64,000 bases of DNA, taken from positions 108,733-172,732 of the forward strand of contig WGNV01000010.1 in assembly GCA_016124375.1 (NCBI GenBank), written 5' to 3'. Below, piece after piece: positions 54,257 to 62,790 of this stretch. The translations under genes and the position numbers were made by a program. Source of the stretch: Tepidisphaera sp. (GTDB lineage: Bacteria; Planctomycetota; Phycisphaerae; Phycisphaerales; UBA1924). Each line of letters opens with the position of its first letter. Position 1 is the first letter of the stretch. The notes under the pieces are model-generated. The model did no database searches, was not told the origin of the DNA, and worked only from the letters and a program-made list of their open reading frames with translations.

Positions 54257-54287
54257 GCATAGAAACTCGGCGTATGCATACCTATGC
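54254..54287. promoter_or_regulatory. Cluster of ATGCAT palindromes
   Basis: ATGCAT (54255-54260) and the 10-bp palindrome GTATGCATAC (54272-54281) lie 18 bp apart, with a third TATGC at 54283. They are in the leader of the thioesterase gene, near its alternative starts. A DNA-binding site is possible; no protein is known. Confidence 0.35.
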
Positions 54288-54490
54288 TCATCTCCTTGGC
54301 GCCCCGCCCACGCGTGAAACCAGACGCGGGAGGAGGGCAAAAACAAGGTTGGGTGAAGGAACAAGCCCGGCCGCAGGGTGGCGAGTACGCCTCTCTCGGC
54401 TGGCAAAGCCGGAATGAGCCGCGCAGATCGCGTGTGCAGAAAGGATCCAAGTTGGCGACAGCCTCGCGCACGAACCCGGTACGATTCGCC

Positions 54491-55063
54491 ATGGATCCAG
54501 GGACCGCGCCCAGAGCCTCCAGCACGCCCGCCGAGAAGGTTGCGCCCACGCCGGGCGAGGTTGGGGTGCGGCGGCTCGCCGCGAGCGATTCGTTCGCCGA
54601 GATCACGTCATTGCTGCACCGGGCCTATGCCAAGCAGATCGCCCGGGGAATGCGCCCGCTGGCGGGGCGCCAGACCGAAGACGTGACGCGTGAGCGTGCC
54701 GCCAACAGTGAGTGCTGGGTCGCGACGATCACGGACGCGGGTCGCGAGAAGATCGTGGGCGTGATCCTGCTCGACGAACAGGAGCAAGCCAAGCTGCCCC
54801 CGTTTTTCCAGCAGGCCCATGTATCCCACTTCGCCCAGTTCGGGGTCGATCCGGAGGTGCAGGGCCGCGGAATCGGCAGGCAGCTGCTGGAAGTAGTGGA
54901 GCGCCGGGCCCGTGAAAAGGGCGCGGCCGAACTGGCCTTGAGCATGGCCGAGCCCGATACCGACCTGGCGGATTTTTATGCAAAGCGGGGCTACGCCTTC
55001 GTGGAGCACTGGCAGTGGCCATACACCAACTACCGCAGTTGCATCCTGAGCAAGAAGCTCTGA
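54491..55063 (+). CDS. GNAT-family N-acetyltransferase
   Basis: This 190-residue protein has a GNAT domain: the coenzyme A loop is VDPEVQGRGIGRQLLEVVE, preceded by VSHFAQF and followed by ALSMAEPDTDLADFYAKRGY. The substrate is unknown. The first 25 residues are flexible and Pro/Ala-rich. The ATG at 54491 is chosen; an open upstream extension is not family-like. Confidence 0.88.
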   Translation: MDPGTAPRASSTPAEKVAPTPGEVGVRRLAASDSFAEITSLLHRAYAKQIARGMRPLAGRQTEDVTRERAANSECWVATITDAGREKIVGVILLDEQEQAKLPPFFQQAHVSHFAQFGVDPEVQGRGIGRQLLEVVERRAREKGAAELALSMAEPDTDLADFYAKRGYAFVEHWQWPYTNYRSCILSKKL

Positions 55064-55125
55064 ATGGGTGATGCCGGCCGAGAGCGCGGCCATTCCCTTG
55101 ATCCCAAACTTCGACTCGACTCTTC

Positions 55126-58100
55126 CTATGCCATGGTCGCCGGCTTCGAGGGCTTCACCCCCGGCAGAGTCTCAACGAAGCCCCCCGCAGGCTCGAAATC
55201 TTGCAGCGCAGCCACGCCCCACCCGTGCTGTGTGATCTCCAGCATCGCCCGAGCCGCGGCCTGCGCCGCCGTCGCCGTCGTGATCATCGGCACGTTCAGC
55301 CGCACCGCCGTCGAGCGGATGCGACCTTCATCCGTCTGCCAGCCCGTGCGAGTGGGGGTGTTGATGACCAGCGAGATCTGCCCGTTGGTCATCAGGTCGA
55401 TCACATTCGGCCGAGCCCCGGCACCGATCTTCTCCAGCGTCTTGGGCGTCAGCCCGTGCTTCTGCAAGTAGCCCGCAGTGCCGGTCGTCGCGTACACCGT
55501 GAAGCCCGCTTGCATAAGCAGCCGCGCGGGCTCGAGAATCGCCTCGCGATCGATCTCGCGCACCGAGATGAACACGCCGCCCTTGGTCGGGTCGGTGGGC
55601 AGCTTCACGCCCGCGCCCATCTGGCTCTTGGCGAACGCGATGCTCAGCGAGCGATCGATGCCCATCACTTCGCCCGTGCTGCGCATCTCCGGTCCCAGCA
55701 CCACATCGACACCCGGGAACTTGGAGAACGGGAACACGCTCTCTTTGACGGCGTAGTAACCCCGCAGCGGATGCTCGCGGGCGTTCTGCGATGCGAGACT
55801 CTGCCCCATCATCGCCTTGGCCGCGATGGCGGGCCAGGGCACGTGGCTGGCCTTGCTCACGAACGGCACGGTGCGCGAGGCGCGGGGGTTCACTTCAAGA
55901 ATGTAAATTTCGTGCCGGGGCTTGCCGCCTTCGCCGGGCTCTTGACGCACTGCCAACTGAATGTTCATGAGGCCGCAGACCTTGAGTTCGCGGGCCAGGT
56001 CTTTCGCCAGGGTCTCGATGCGGCTTTGCACCTCGCTGGGCAGCGACGCCGGAGGCAGCGTGCATGCTGAATCGCCCGAGTGGATGCCGGCTTGCTCGAT
56101 CTGCTCCATGATGCCGCAGATGACGGCGGTGCCGCCCGTGCCATCCGTGCCGCCCATCCCGCCTTGGCCCTCGCCCATCCCAAAGTCCGCGACGACGTCC
56201 ACATCGACCTCGGTCGCGCCTGCGAGGAACTTGTCGATGAGCACCGGCGCGTCGTCCAGCCCGCTGGTCTGCAGGGCGTGCGTGATGAAGTGCCGCAGGG
56301 CCTTCTCGTCCGGGCAAATCTCCATGCCCCGCCCGCCCAGCACGTAACTGGGGCGAATCAAGACCGGGTACCCGATGCGGGAGGCCTCGCGCACCGCTTC
56401 ATCAATCGAGTGCGCGATGCCGGCCGCCGGGCGCTTCAGGTTGAGTTTTTCGAGCACCTCGTCGAAGCGATCGCGATCCTCCGCGCGGTCGATCGAATCG
56501 ACGCTCGTCCCGATGATTGGCGCCCCCGCGGCTGTCAGGCCCTTGGCCAGGTTCAGCGGCGTCTGACCCCCGAACTGGACGATGAGGCCGCGGACCAGAG
56601 AAGAAGTGGCAGAGTGGCGAAGTGGCGGAGTGGCAGAGTGCGATCCAGCGGCTGGCAAATCACTTTGCCGCTTTGCCACTTCGCCACTTTGCCACTTCTT
56701 GCAATCCAGCCGCTCCACAATGTTCAGCACATCCTCCAGCGTCAGCGGCTCAAAGAACAGCAAATCGCTCGTGTCATAGTCCGTGCTCACCGTCTCCGGG
56801 TTGCTGTTGATCATCACGCTCTCAAAGCCCAGCGCCCGGGCCGAGTACGCGGCGTGGCAGCAGCAGTAATCAAACTCGATCCCCTGCCCCACGCGATTCG
56901 GCCCGCCGCCCAGGATGACGACCTTGGGGCGATTGGTCACGCGGATTTCGTCGTCCGCGGCCCCGGCATTCGTCATTCGTGATTCGGCATTCGTTGAGGT
57001 ACTCGCTTTCGGCTGTTCTCCACGAATGCCGAATGCCGAATGCCGAATGCCGCTCTCATACGTGCTGTAATAATAAGGCGTCACCGCCTCGAACTCAGCC
57101 GCGCACGTGTCGACGAGCTTGTACACCGGCTCGATGCCCATGCGCTTGCGATGCTCGCGCACCTGCAAAATCGCCTCGGTCGTCAGTTTGCCCAGGTACA
57201 GGTTGGCCAACTGAGCATCGCTGTAGCCAAGTTGCTTGGCCTCGAACAGCACCTCGCGCGGCACGTCTTCCAGTTTGCGATAGTCGCACAGCACGTCCTC
57301 GAACTCGACCAACTCTTTGATCTGATCAAGGAAGAACGGGTCGATGTGCGTCAAGGAGTGGATCTTCTCCGTGCTCCAGCCCATCTTGTACGCGTAGCGA
57401 ACGTAGTACAGCCGCCCCTGGCTGGGCACGCTCAACTTACGGCTGATCTTCTCCCAGGGAATCGGCCACTCGATCGGTTGTCCATCCGCCGTCCGCAGGC
57501 CGGTGGGGCTGGCTTCTTCGCCCGAGGGTCCGCTGTGCTCTTGGGACTCTGCCTTGGGCGCCCCGCGCCCCGGCCCGCCCACCACGTCCAGCACCAACTG
57601 CTCATGCTCCACCGCCCGCATCGCCGCCAGCCACTTGTCGTTGCGATCCAGCCCCAGCCCGAAGCGCTTCACGTCCATCGAGCGGATGACCTTCTGCAGG
57701 CTCTCCTTCAGCGTGCGCCCGATCGCCATCGCCTCGCCCACGCTCTTCATCTGCGTCGTCAGCGTCTCGTCCGCCTCGGGGAACTTCTCAAACGTCCAGC
57801 GCGGCATCTTCGTCACGACGTAATCAATCGCCGGCTCGAAGCACGCGCTCGTCGTGCCCGTGATGTCGTTCTTCAGTTCGTCCAGCGTGTAGCCAATCGC
57901 CAACTTCGCCGCGATCTTCGCGATCGGGAACCCCGTCGCCTTGCTTGCGAGGGCGCTGCTGCGCGACACGCGCGGGTTCATCTCGACCACGACCATCTCG
58001 AACGGCTTCTTGCCGTCGGCGCCCGGCTTGGGGTTGGGGTTCACCGCGAACTGCACGTTGCTGCCGCCCGTCTCGACGCCCACCGCTCGCATGATCGCGA

Positions 58101-58920
58101 ACGCCGCGTCCCGCATCGCCTGATATTCCTTGTCCGTCAGCGTGAGAATCGGCGCGACGGTGATCGAGTCGCCCGTGTGCACGCCCATGGGGTCGATGTT
58201 CTCGATGCCGCAGACGATGATGCAGTTGTCCTTCTTGTCGCGCACGACTTCGAGTTCGTATTCCTTCCAGCCGATGACGCTCTGGTCGATCTGCACCTGG
58301 CGGATCATGCTGGCGGCCAGCCCGCGCGACACAATGTCGCGGAACTCGTCGAGGTTGTACGCGATGCCGCCCCCGGTGCCGCCCAGCGTGAACGCCGGAC
58401 GGATGATCGCCGGCAGGCCGATCTCCTTGAGGAACTCTTCGCCCGCCTCCAGCGTGTTGACCGTCTTGGCCTTGGGCAGTTTCAGGCCCAGCTTCTCGCA
58501 GATTTCCTTGAAAATCTGCCGATCCTCGGCCCGGTGGATCACCTCGCGGTTGGCCCCGATCATCTCGATGCCGAACTCTTTGAGCGTGCCGTCGTCCCAC
58601 AGGGCGCAGGCGCAGTTGAGCGCGGTCTGCCCGCCGAGGGTGGGCAGGATCGCGTCGATCCGCTGCGTCCCCGCGTTCTCCTTCTGAATGATCTTCCGCA
58701 CGCTCTCGGGCGTGATCGGCTCGATGTATGTCCGATCGCTGAACTGCGGGTCGGTCATGATCGTGGCGGGGTTGCTGTTCACCAGCACGATCCGATACCC
58801 CTCGGCCTTCAGCGCTTTGCACGCCTGCGTGCCGCTGTAGTCAAACTCGCACCCCTGACCGATCACGATCGGCCCGGAACCCAGAACCAGGATGGTCTTG
58901 ATGTCGGTGCGCTTGGGCAA
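55126..58920 (-). CDS. carB: Carbamoyl-phosphate synthase large subunit
   Basis: This 1,264-residue enzyme joins ammonia, bicarbonate and ATP to carbamoyl phosphate for pyrimidine and arginine synthesis. Both ATP-grasp halves are present ([74 protein letters not shown]), then the allosteric MGS-like domain. It is about 190 residues longer than E. coli CarB. The surplus lies in four inserts: about 440-480; 622-652 ([13 protein letters not shown]), encoded by palindromic element B; 740-773, encoded by element A; and 913-940, Gly-rich. The start is TTG (58920) with AAGGAGA six bases upstream. carA is not in the window. Confidence 0.96.
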   Translation of the reverse strand: MPKRTDIKTILVLGSGPIVIGQGCEFDYSGTQACKALKAEGYRIVLVNSNPATIMTDPQFSDRTYIEPITPESVRKIIQKENAGTQRIDAILPTLGGQTALNCACALWDDGTLKEFGIEMIGANREVIHRAEDRQIFKEICEKLGLKLPKAKTVNTLEAGEEFLKEIGLPAIIRPAFTLGGTGGGIAYNLDEFRDIVSRGLAASMIRQVQIDQSVIGWKEYELEVVRDKKDNCIIVCGIENIDPMGVHTGDSITVAPILTLTDKEYQAMRDAAFAIMRAVGVETGGSNVQFAVNPNPKPGADGKKPFEMVVVEMNPRVSRSSALASKATGFPIAKIAAKLAIGYTLDELKNDITGTTSACFEPAIDYVVTKMPRWTFEKFPEADETLTTQMKSVGEAMAIGRTLKESLQKVIRSMDVKRFGLGLDRNDKWLAAMRAVEHEQLVLDVVGGPGRGAPKAESQEHSGPSGEEASPTGLRTADGQPIEWPIPWEKISRKLSVPSQGRLYYVRYAYKMGWSTEKIHSLTHIDPFFLDQIKELVEFEDVLCDYRKLEDVPREVLFEAKQLGYSDAQLANLYLGKLTTEAILQVREHRKRMGIEPVYKLVDTCAAEFEAVTPYYYSTYESGIRHSAFGIRGEQPKASTSTNAESRMTNAGAADDEIRVTNRPKVVILGGGPNRVGQGIEFDYCCCHAAYSARALGFESVMINSNPETVSTDYDTSDLLFFEPLTLEDVLNIVERLDCKKWQSGEVAKRQSDLPAAGSHSATPPLRHSATSSLVRGLIVQFGGQTPLNLAKGLTAAGAPIIGTSVDSIDRAEDRDRFDEVLEKLNLKRPAAGIAHSIDEAVREASRIGYPVLIRPSYVLGGRGMEICPDEKALRHFITHALQTSGLDDAPVLIDKFLAGATEVDVDVVADFGMGEGQGGMGGTDGTGGTAVICGIMEQIEQAGIHSGDSACTLPPASLPSEVQSRIETLAKDLARELKVCGLMNIQLAVRQEPGEGGKPRHEIYILEVNPRASRTVPFVSKASHVPWPAIAAKAMMGQSLASQNAREHPLRGYYAVKESVFPFSKFPGVDVVLGPEMRSTGEVMGIDRSLSIAFAKSQMGAGVKLPTDPTKGGVFISVREIDREAILEPARLLMQAGFTVYATTGTAGYLQKHGLTPKTLEKIGAGARPNVIDLMTNGQISLVINTPTRTGWQTDEGRIRSTAVRLNVPMITTATAAQAAARAMLEITQHGWGVAALQDFEPAGGFVETLPGVKPSKPATMA
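56601..56700. repeat. Palindromic element A inside carB
   Basis: Two 40-bp arms (56601-56640 and 56661-56700) with a 20-bp spacer match as an inverted repeat at 35 of 40 positions. Each arm is a tandem of 8-bp units of the GTGGCAGA type. It is read in frame through carB, with no stop codon. Confidence 0.9.
56964..57052. repeat. Palindromic element B inside carB
   Basis: Two 31-bp arms (56964-56994 and 57022-57052) with a 27-bp spacer match as an inverted repeat at 28 of 31 positions. The right arm contains four tandem CGAATGC heptads; the left arm the complementary GCATTCG-type heptads with drift. It is read in frame through carB. Confidence 0.9.
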
Positions 58921-59244
58921 GGCGTCTCCTTCTTCGCTCTTGGTGGGTCGGCTCTCCGAGCCGACCGGGTGGCACCTCTCTCTCCGAGAGGGGCATCTTC
59001 TTCTTGATTCTCACGCCGCCGAACTTCCGAACGAAGCCCAACTCGAACCCCGGCGGGCGCAAACTGGAGGAGAATAGCGCGAACTCGCGTCTAGTCCACA
59101 ATTACCGCCGTCTCCCCCTGTCACCAACTCACGTCGGTCCGTACATGTGCCGAAAATTCTTCCTGGTGCCTTGTCCATGCCTTGTCCAACAGATACAGTC
59201 GTCCGCTGATCCGTTCCTCGCCTCGCCGCCTCGCTCCCATACCC
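58921..59244. other. Intergenic region between carB and the SulP gene
   Basis: No gene is seen. It must hold the divergent promoters of carB and the SulP-family gene, not clearly assigned. The REP-like copy 2 (58965-58994) lies in the leader of carB. TTGTCC near 59170 is a possible -35 box. Confidence 0.5.
58965..58994. repeat. REP-like palindromic element, copy 2
   Basis: The reverse complement reads GCCCCTCTCGGAGAGAGAGG followed by TGCCACCCGG, which differs from copy 1 (50897-50924) by a 2-bp insertion and one change. It is in the leader of carB, in inverse orientation to copy 1. Confidence 0.7.
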
Positions 59245-61047
59245 GTGAAGCGATACATCCCCAAGTTCGCCCTCCTCTTCCGCGACGGCTATTCCTCGCG
59301 CCAGTTCCTGAGCGATCTCTTCGCCGGGCTCACGGTCGCCGTCATCGCCATGCCTTTCGCCCTCGCCGTCGGCATCGGCAGCATCCCCCAGCGCGTCGCC
59401 ATCGACGAGCATCTGCTCCCGCCCGCCATGGCCCTCACCGCGGCCATCGTCGGCGGCTTTCTCCTCAGCCTCTTTGGAGGCAGCCGCGTGAACGTCGGGG
59501 GGCCCAGCGCCGTCTCCGTCACCATCTTGTTCGCCATCGCCTCCGATCACGGCTACATCGGCCTCGCCACCGCCACGCTCATGGCCGGCGTCATCCTCGT
59601 CATCATGGGCGTCTCGCGCCTGGGCGTGATGATCAAGTTCATCCCCTACCCCGTCACCACCGGCTTCACCGCCGGCTCAGCCGTCATCATCGCCACCGCC
59701 CAGGTGCGCGACTTCTTCGGGCTTTCCCTCCCCTCGATGCCCACCGACTGGGTCGGCAAAGTTCGCGAGCTGGCCGCCCATGCTGGCAGTGCCCACTGGC
59801 CCACGCTGGTGGTGGGGGCCGTGTCGCTCGCCGCCATCCTCATCGTGAGGCGCTTCGCGCCCCGCATCCCCGCTTACCTCAGCGGCATCGTCGCCGGCGC
59901 GGCCGCCATGTTCGCCCTGCGAGCCCTGCTCGGCCCCAACCTCGGCCCCGCCGACGCCATCGCCACCCTCGGCACGCGCTTCGGCGCCATCAACGCCGGG
60001 CTGCACCTGCAGTCCTTCCCCCACGTCAGCCTTCAACTCATCAAAGACCTCATCCCCGCCGCCACCACCATCGCCATCCTGGTCGCCGTCGAGGGCCTGC
60101 TCACCGACGTCGTCGCCGACGGCCTCACCGGCATGCGCCACCAATCCGACCAGGAACTGGTCGCCATGGGCCTGGCCAACATCGCTTGCGCCCTGGTCGG
60201 CACGCTGCCCATCACGGGGGGCCTGTCGCGCACCGTCGCCAACATCAAGGCGGGCGCTCGCACGCCGGTCGCCGGCATGATCCACGCCCTGGTCATGCTT
60301 GCGATGGTGCTCCTGGCCGGTCGCCTCCTCGCGGCTATCCCCCTGGCCGCCCTCGCCGCCGTCCTCTTTGTCGTCTCGTGGAACATGATGGAGTTCGAGC
60401 AGTTCCGCCGCCTGCTGCGCGCCCCCCGCGCCGACGTCGCCGTGCTCCTCACCACCTTCGGCCTGACCGTCTTCTTCGGCCTGATCATGGCCGTGGGCAT
60501 CGGCATGGTGCTGGCCGCCATGCTCTTCATGCAGCGCATGGGCGAGATCGCCAGCATCCGCTCCATCCGCAGCGAACTGCAGGACGACGCCGATGACCCC
60601 GCCGATCAACTGGCGATCGCCAAGGACAAGGCCCGGGTCGCCGCCCTCGACATCCCGCAAGGCGTTGAGATCTTCGAGATCAACGGGCCGTTCTTCTTTG
60701 CAGTCGCCAACAAACTCGAAGACGTGCTGATGCAGCTCAAACGCCCGCCCCGGGTCTTCATCCTGCGCATGCGCCGCGTGCCGCACATCGACGCCACCGG
60801 CCTGCACGCCCTCGAAGAGTTCCACGCCAAGTGCCGCCGCCAGGGCACGCGCCTGCTCCTGGGGGGCGTCCACGCCCAACCCATGTTCGAGCTTGTCAAA
60901 GTCGGCCTCGACCAGCGCATCGGGCTCGACAGCATCTTCGAGAACCTGCCCGACGCCCTCGCCCGGGCGCGGGAAGTCGTCGGACAAGCGCCCCAGCATC
61001 TGCTCGCGAATGACGCTGGAAGTGAACCTGCGCAATCCTCCGGCTGA
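59245..61047 (+). CDS. SulP-family anion transporter with STAS domain
   Basis: This 600-residue inner-membrane transporter has about 10-14 helices beginning near LFAGLTVAVIAMPFALAVGI, with the family signature GGSRVNVGGPSAVSVTILF and GTLPITGGLSRTVANIKAGA. A cytoplasmic STAS domain (about residues 480-575) ends it, with HIDATGLHALEEF. Substrates in the family are sulfate, bicarbonate or dicarboxylates; none can be assigned here. The GTG at 59245 gives a normal N-terminus. The gene ends 10 bp before the facing flavin-reductase gene. Confidence 0.92.
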   Translation: MKRYIPKFALLFRDGYSSRQFLSDLFAGLTVAVIAMPFALAVGIGSIPQRVAIDEHLLPPAMALTAAIVGGFLLSLFGGSRVNVGGPSAVSVTILFAIASDHGYIGLATATLMAGVILVIMGVSRLGVMIKFIPYPVTTGFTAGSAVIIATAQVRDFFGLSLPSMPTDWVGKVRELAAHAGSAHWPTLVVGAVSLAAILIVRRFAPRIPAYLSGIVAGAAAMFALRALLGPNLGPADAIATLGTRFGAINAGLHLQSFPHVSLQLIKDLIPAATTIAILVAVEGLLTDVVADGLTGMRHQSDQELVAMGLANIACALVGTLPITGGLSRTVANIKAGARTPVAGMIHALVMLAMVLLAGRLLAAIPLAALAAVLFVVSWNMMEFEQFRRLLRAPRADVAVLLTTFGLTVFFGLIMAVGIGMVLAAMLFMQRMGEIASIRSIRSELQDDADDPADQLAIAKDKARVAALDIPQGVEIFEINGPFFFAVANKLEDVLMQLKRPPRVFILRMRRVPHIDATGLHALEEFHAKCRRQGTRLLLGGVHAQPMFELVKVGLDQRIGLDSIFENLPDALARAREVVGQAPQHLLANDAGSEPAQSSG

Positions 61048-61057
61048 CTTCCCCGCC

Positions 61058-61552
61058 TCAGCCCACCCGCATCGCGTCTTGCCTCGTTGCCCCGTGCGCC
61101 TCGCTCTCGCGGGCCCGCCCCGCCAGCACCCGCCCGATGTACAACTCGTGGTCCGCCTCCAGGTCCAGGTGCCGGAAGATCTCGCAGTCCAGCGCCAGCC
61201 CCGACGACGCCGGGATGGGCGACCCCGTGACCAGCGGCTCCAGCACCAGGCCATCAAACGGGTCCCCGGACCGCGGACGCACCGGATCGTCAAACTTCTT
61301 GGACATCAGCCGCTGCGAGGCGTCGATGCGCCAGATCGCAAAGTGCCGCGAGTCTCGCAGCACCGATGAAATCCAGTGCCCGCAGCGAATCGTCACGCTG
61401 ATGAGCAAGGGCTCCGTGGCGCACAACTGCACCGACCGCGTCACCACGCCCGCGCGTCGCCCCTCATACGCGGCACTCATGACAAAGTGCCCCCCCGGCA
61501 GCTGCTCGGCCGCCTTCAGGGCTCCCGAAAACTTGTGACCCGCATTCGGCAT
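61058..61552 (-). CDS. Flavin reductase-like (FMN-binding split barrel) protein
   Basis: This 164-residue protein has the flavin reductase domain fold: the opening FSGALKAAEQLPGGHFVMSA, then GVVTRSVQLCATEPLLISVTI and a C-terminal DHELYIGRVL. Members reduce FMN with NAD(P)H or bind flavin. The partner oxygenase is not seen. Start at 61552 gives a normal N-terminus. Confidence 0.85.
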   Translation of the reverse strand: MPNAGHKFSGALKAAEQLPGGHFVMSAAYEGRRAGVVTRSVQLCATEPLLISVTIRCGHWISSVLRDSRHFAIWRIDASQRLMSKKFDDPVRPRSGDPFDGLVLEPLVTGSPIPASSGLALDCEIFRHLDLEADHELYIGRVLAGRARESEAHGATRQDAMRVG

Positions 61553-61887
61553 CCCATGCCCCCGTCCGCCCTCCGCCCGCGCGCAGAACGTCCCTTGGAT
61601 GCCGTTGGATTCGTGGGGCCTCGGCCCGCCGATTCGCCCGAAATACCCAAATATCAGACCGAACAAAGAACAAATACCAGCCCATTATCAACAGATTGTC
61701 CACTTTCGGTTGGAAAGTGGGTCGATGTGTTGCAAAGTGGGGGAGAGTGTGTATGCTTCCCCCGTCTCGAACGGGTCACGGCTGACCCGCGTCGGAGCGA
61801 ACTCACGCGTGGAGACGCGGCCCATGTCGACCACAGTCCACATGCCACCGGGTTCCTCCGGAGCCACAGCCCAACCGGCAGCGCACC
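61553..61887. other. Promoter-leader region of mraZ
   Basis: No gene is seen. This AT-richer stretch holds the MraZ box cluster (61700-61741) and a candidate promoter, TTGCAA (61730-61735) with TATGCT (61752-61757). Confidence 0.6.
61700..61741 (+). promoter_or_regulatory. MraZ box cluster, autoregulatory operator
   Basis: AAAGTGGG occurs at 61714-61721 and 61734-61741, exactly 20 bp apart, and CCACTTT (61700-61706) is an inverted copy. GTGGG repeats at multiples of 10 bp are the known MraZ binding pattern. The second box overlaps a candidate -35 region, so MraZ would repress its own gene. Confidence 0.75.
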
Positions 61888-62370
61888 ATGATCTTCACGG
61901 GGTTCGCAGAACTGACGATCGACGCCAAGCAGCGCTTGGCTATCCCCGCCAAGTTCCGGGCCCTGCTGAATCCCGAACGAGACGGCAACGCGTGGTTCTG
62001 CATTCCGTGGCCTGGGCAAGGGCTGATGTTGTTCACAGAACCGATGTTCAACCAGCTCGCCAGCCGTGGCGAGGGGACGCTCACCCCGGGCGAGGACGAG
62101 CAGGAGTTCGAATCGAGCCTGTATGGCCTGACCGAACGCCTGGAGATGGACAGCGCGGGACGGATCACGATCCCGAAGTTGCATACCGAACTGACGAAAC
62201 TGGGCAACGACGTGGTGGTGGTGGGCAGCCGCTATCGCCTCGAAGTGAAGGACAAAGCGACATGGACAGCGGGGATCTCGGGGAGGTTCGAACGCCTGGC
62301 TCTTCAGGCCAGGAGACTCAAGGTGAACCCGCCGGCAAGCGAGGGTGGGGGAGCGACGACGACACATTGA
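61888..62370 (+). CDS. mraZ: Transcriptional regulator MraZ
   Basis: This 160-residue DNA-binding protein has two AbrB-type half domains: GFAELTIDAKQRLAIPAKFR at the N-terminus and LEMDSAGRITIPKLHTEL in the second half. It normally represses the division and cell-wall (dcw) operon by binding GTGGG repeats, here found upstream. Its usual partner rsmH does not follow; a terminated stretch without clear genes does. The C-terminal about 25 residues are an extra Ala/Gly/Pro-rich tail. Start ATG at 61888. Confidence 0.92.
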   Translation: MIFTGFAELTIDAKQRLAIPAKFRALLNPERDGNAWFCIPWPGQGLMLFTEPMFNQLASRGEGTLTPGEDEQEFESSLYGLTERLEMDSAGRITIPKLHTELTKLGNDVVVVGSRYRLEVKDKATWTAGISGRFERLALQARRLKVNPPASEGGGATTTH

Positions 62371-62697
62371 AATGGGGCAAAGGCCGCCCGTAACGGTTCA
62401 TGAGACCCCGGACCTGAGCGACGCGAGGGTCCGGGTCTCAGACAGGCCTTCAAGGTGAGAGAGACGCCCGTGTTTCCGAAAGGGAGCCCGGCGCGATTGG
62501 GGTCAGGGAAGACCCGGCGGCTTGCAGGGACGCAGGCCGCGACAGAAAACGGGCGATTCGGGCGGGCAAGGACGCTCGCCCGCGAGCACAGGGCCCATGG
62601 GAACCGACGCGGCAAGGACGCCGCGCATGCCCCACCGATCGCGAACCGGCCACCACCGGCGCCAATCGGCAACGCCCAGCACTCATTCGCCCCCGCG
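62371..62697 (+). ncRNA. Transcribed region after mraZ with strong hairpin, possible non-coding RNA
   Basis: Between the mraZ stop and a terminator at 62698 lie 327 bp with no convincing gene. A long hairpin opens it (TGAGACCCCGGACC 62401-62414 with GGTCCGGGTCTCA 62428-62440, one bulge). An 83-codon frame (GTG 62455 to 62706) ends inside the terminator stem and has unusual composition. A structured RNA or a long mraZ 3' end are the options. Confidence 0.4.
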
Positions 62698-62731
62698 CCC
62701 GGCTGAGCCACCACCAGCCGGGTGCTTTTCT
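62698..62731 (+). terminator. Intrinsic terminator downstream of mraZ
   Basis: CCCGGCT (62698-62704) pairs perfectly with AGCCGGG (62716-62722), loop of 11, then TGCTTTTCTAATT. Confidence 0.75.
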
Positions 62732-62735
62732 AATT

Positions 62736-62769
62736 AGGCACTAGGCATCAGGCACTGGGCACTAGGGCC
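62736..62769. repeat. Tandem heptad repeat
   Basis: AGGCACT AGGCATC AGGCACT GGGCACT AGGG are successive 7-bp units, one directly after the other, in the intergenic DNA before the methylase gene. The period matches that of the palindromic elements in carB. Confidence 0.7.
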
Positions 62770-62790
62770 GGAACAGACGGGACCGCCGCT

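Noticed and set aside
56100..56180. Gly/Thr-rich insert of carB (about residues 913-940) as a third palindromic element
   Set aside because: It is a simple low-complexity stretch without inverted arms, so I did not class it with elements A and B.
59004..60596. 530-codon plus-strand frame overlapping the SulP gene
   Set aside because: Arg/His/Pro-rich out-of-frame reading of the transporter gene.
62455..62706. 83-codon frame between mraZ and the methylase gene
   Set aside because: It ends inside a terminator stem, has low-information composition and no family, and a non-coding RNA is as likely; kept only as a note.
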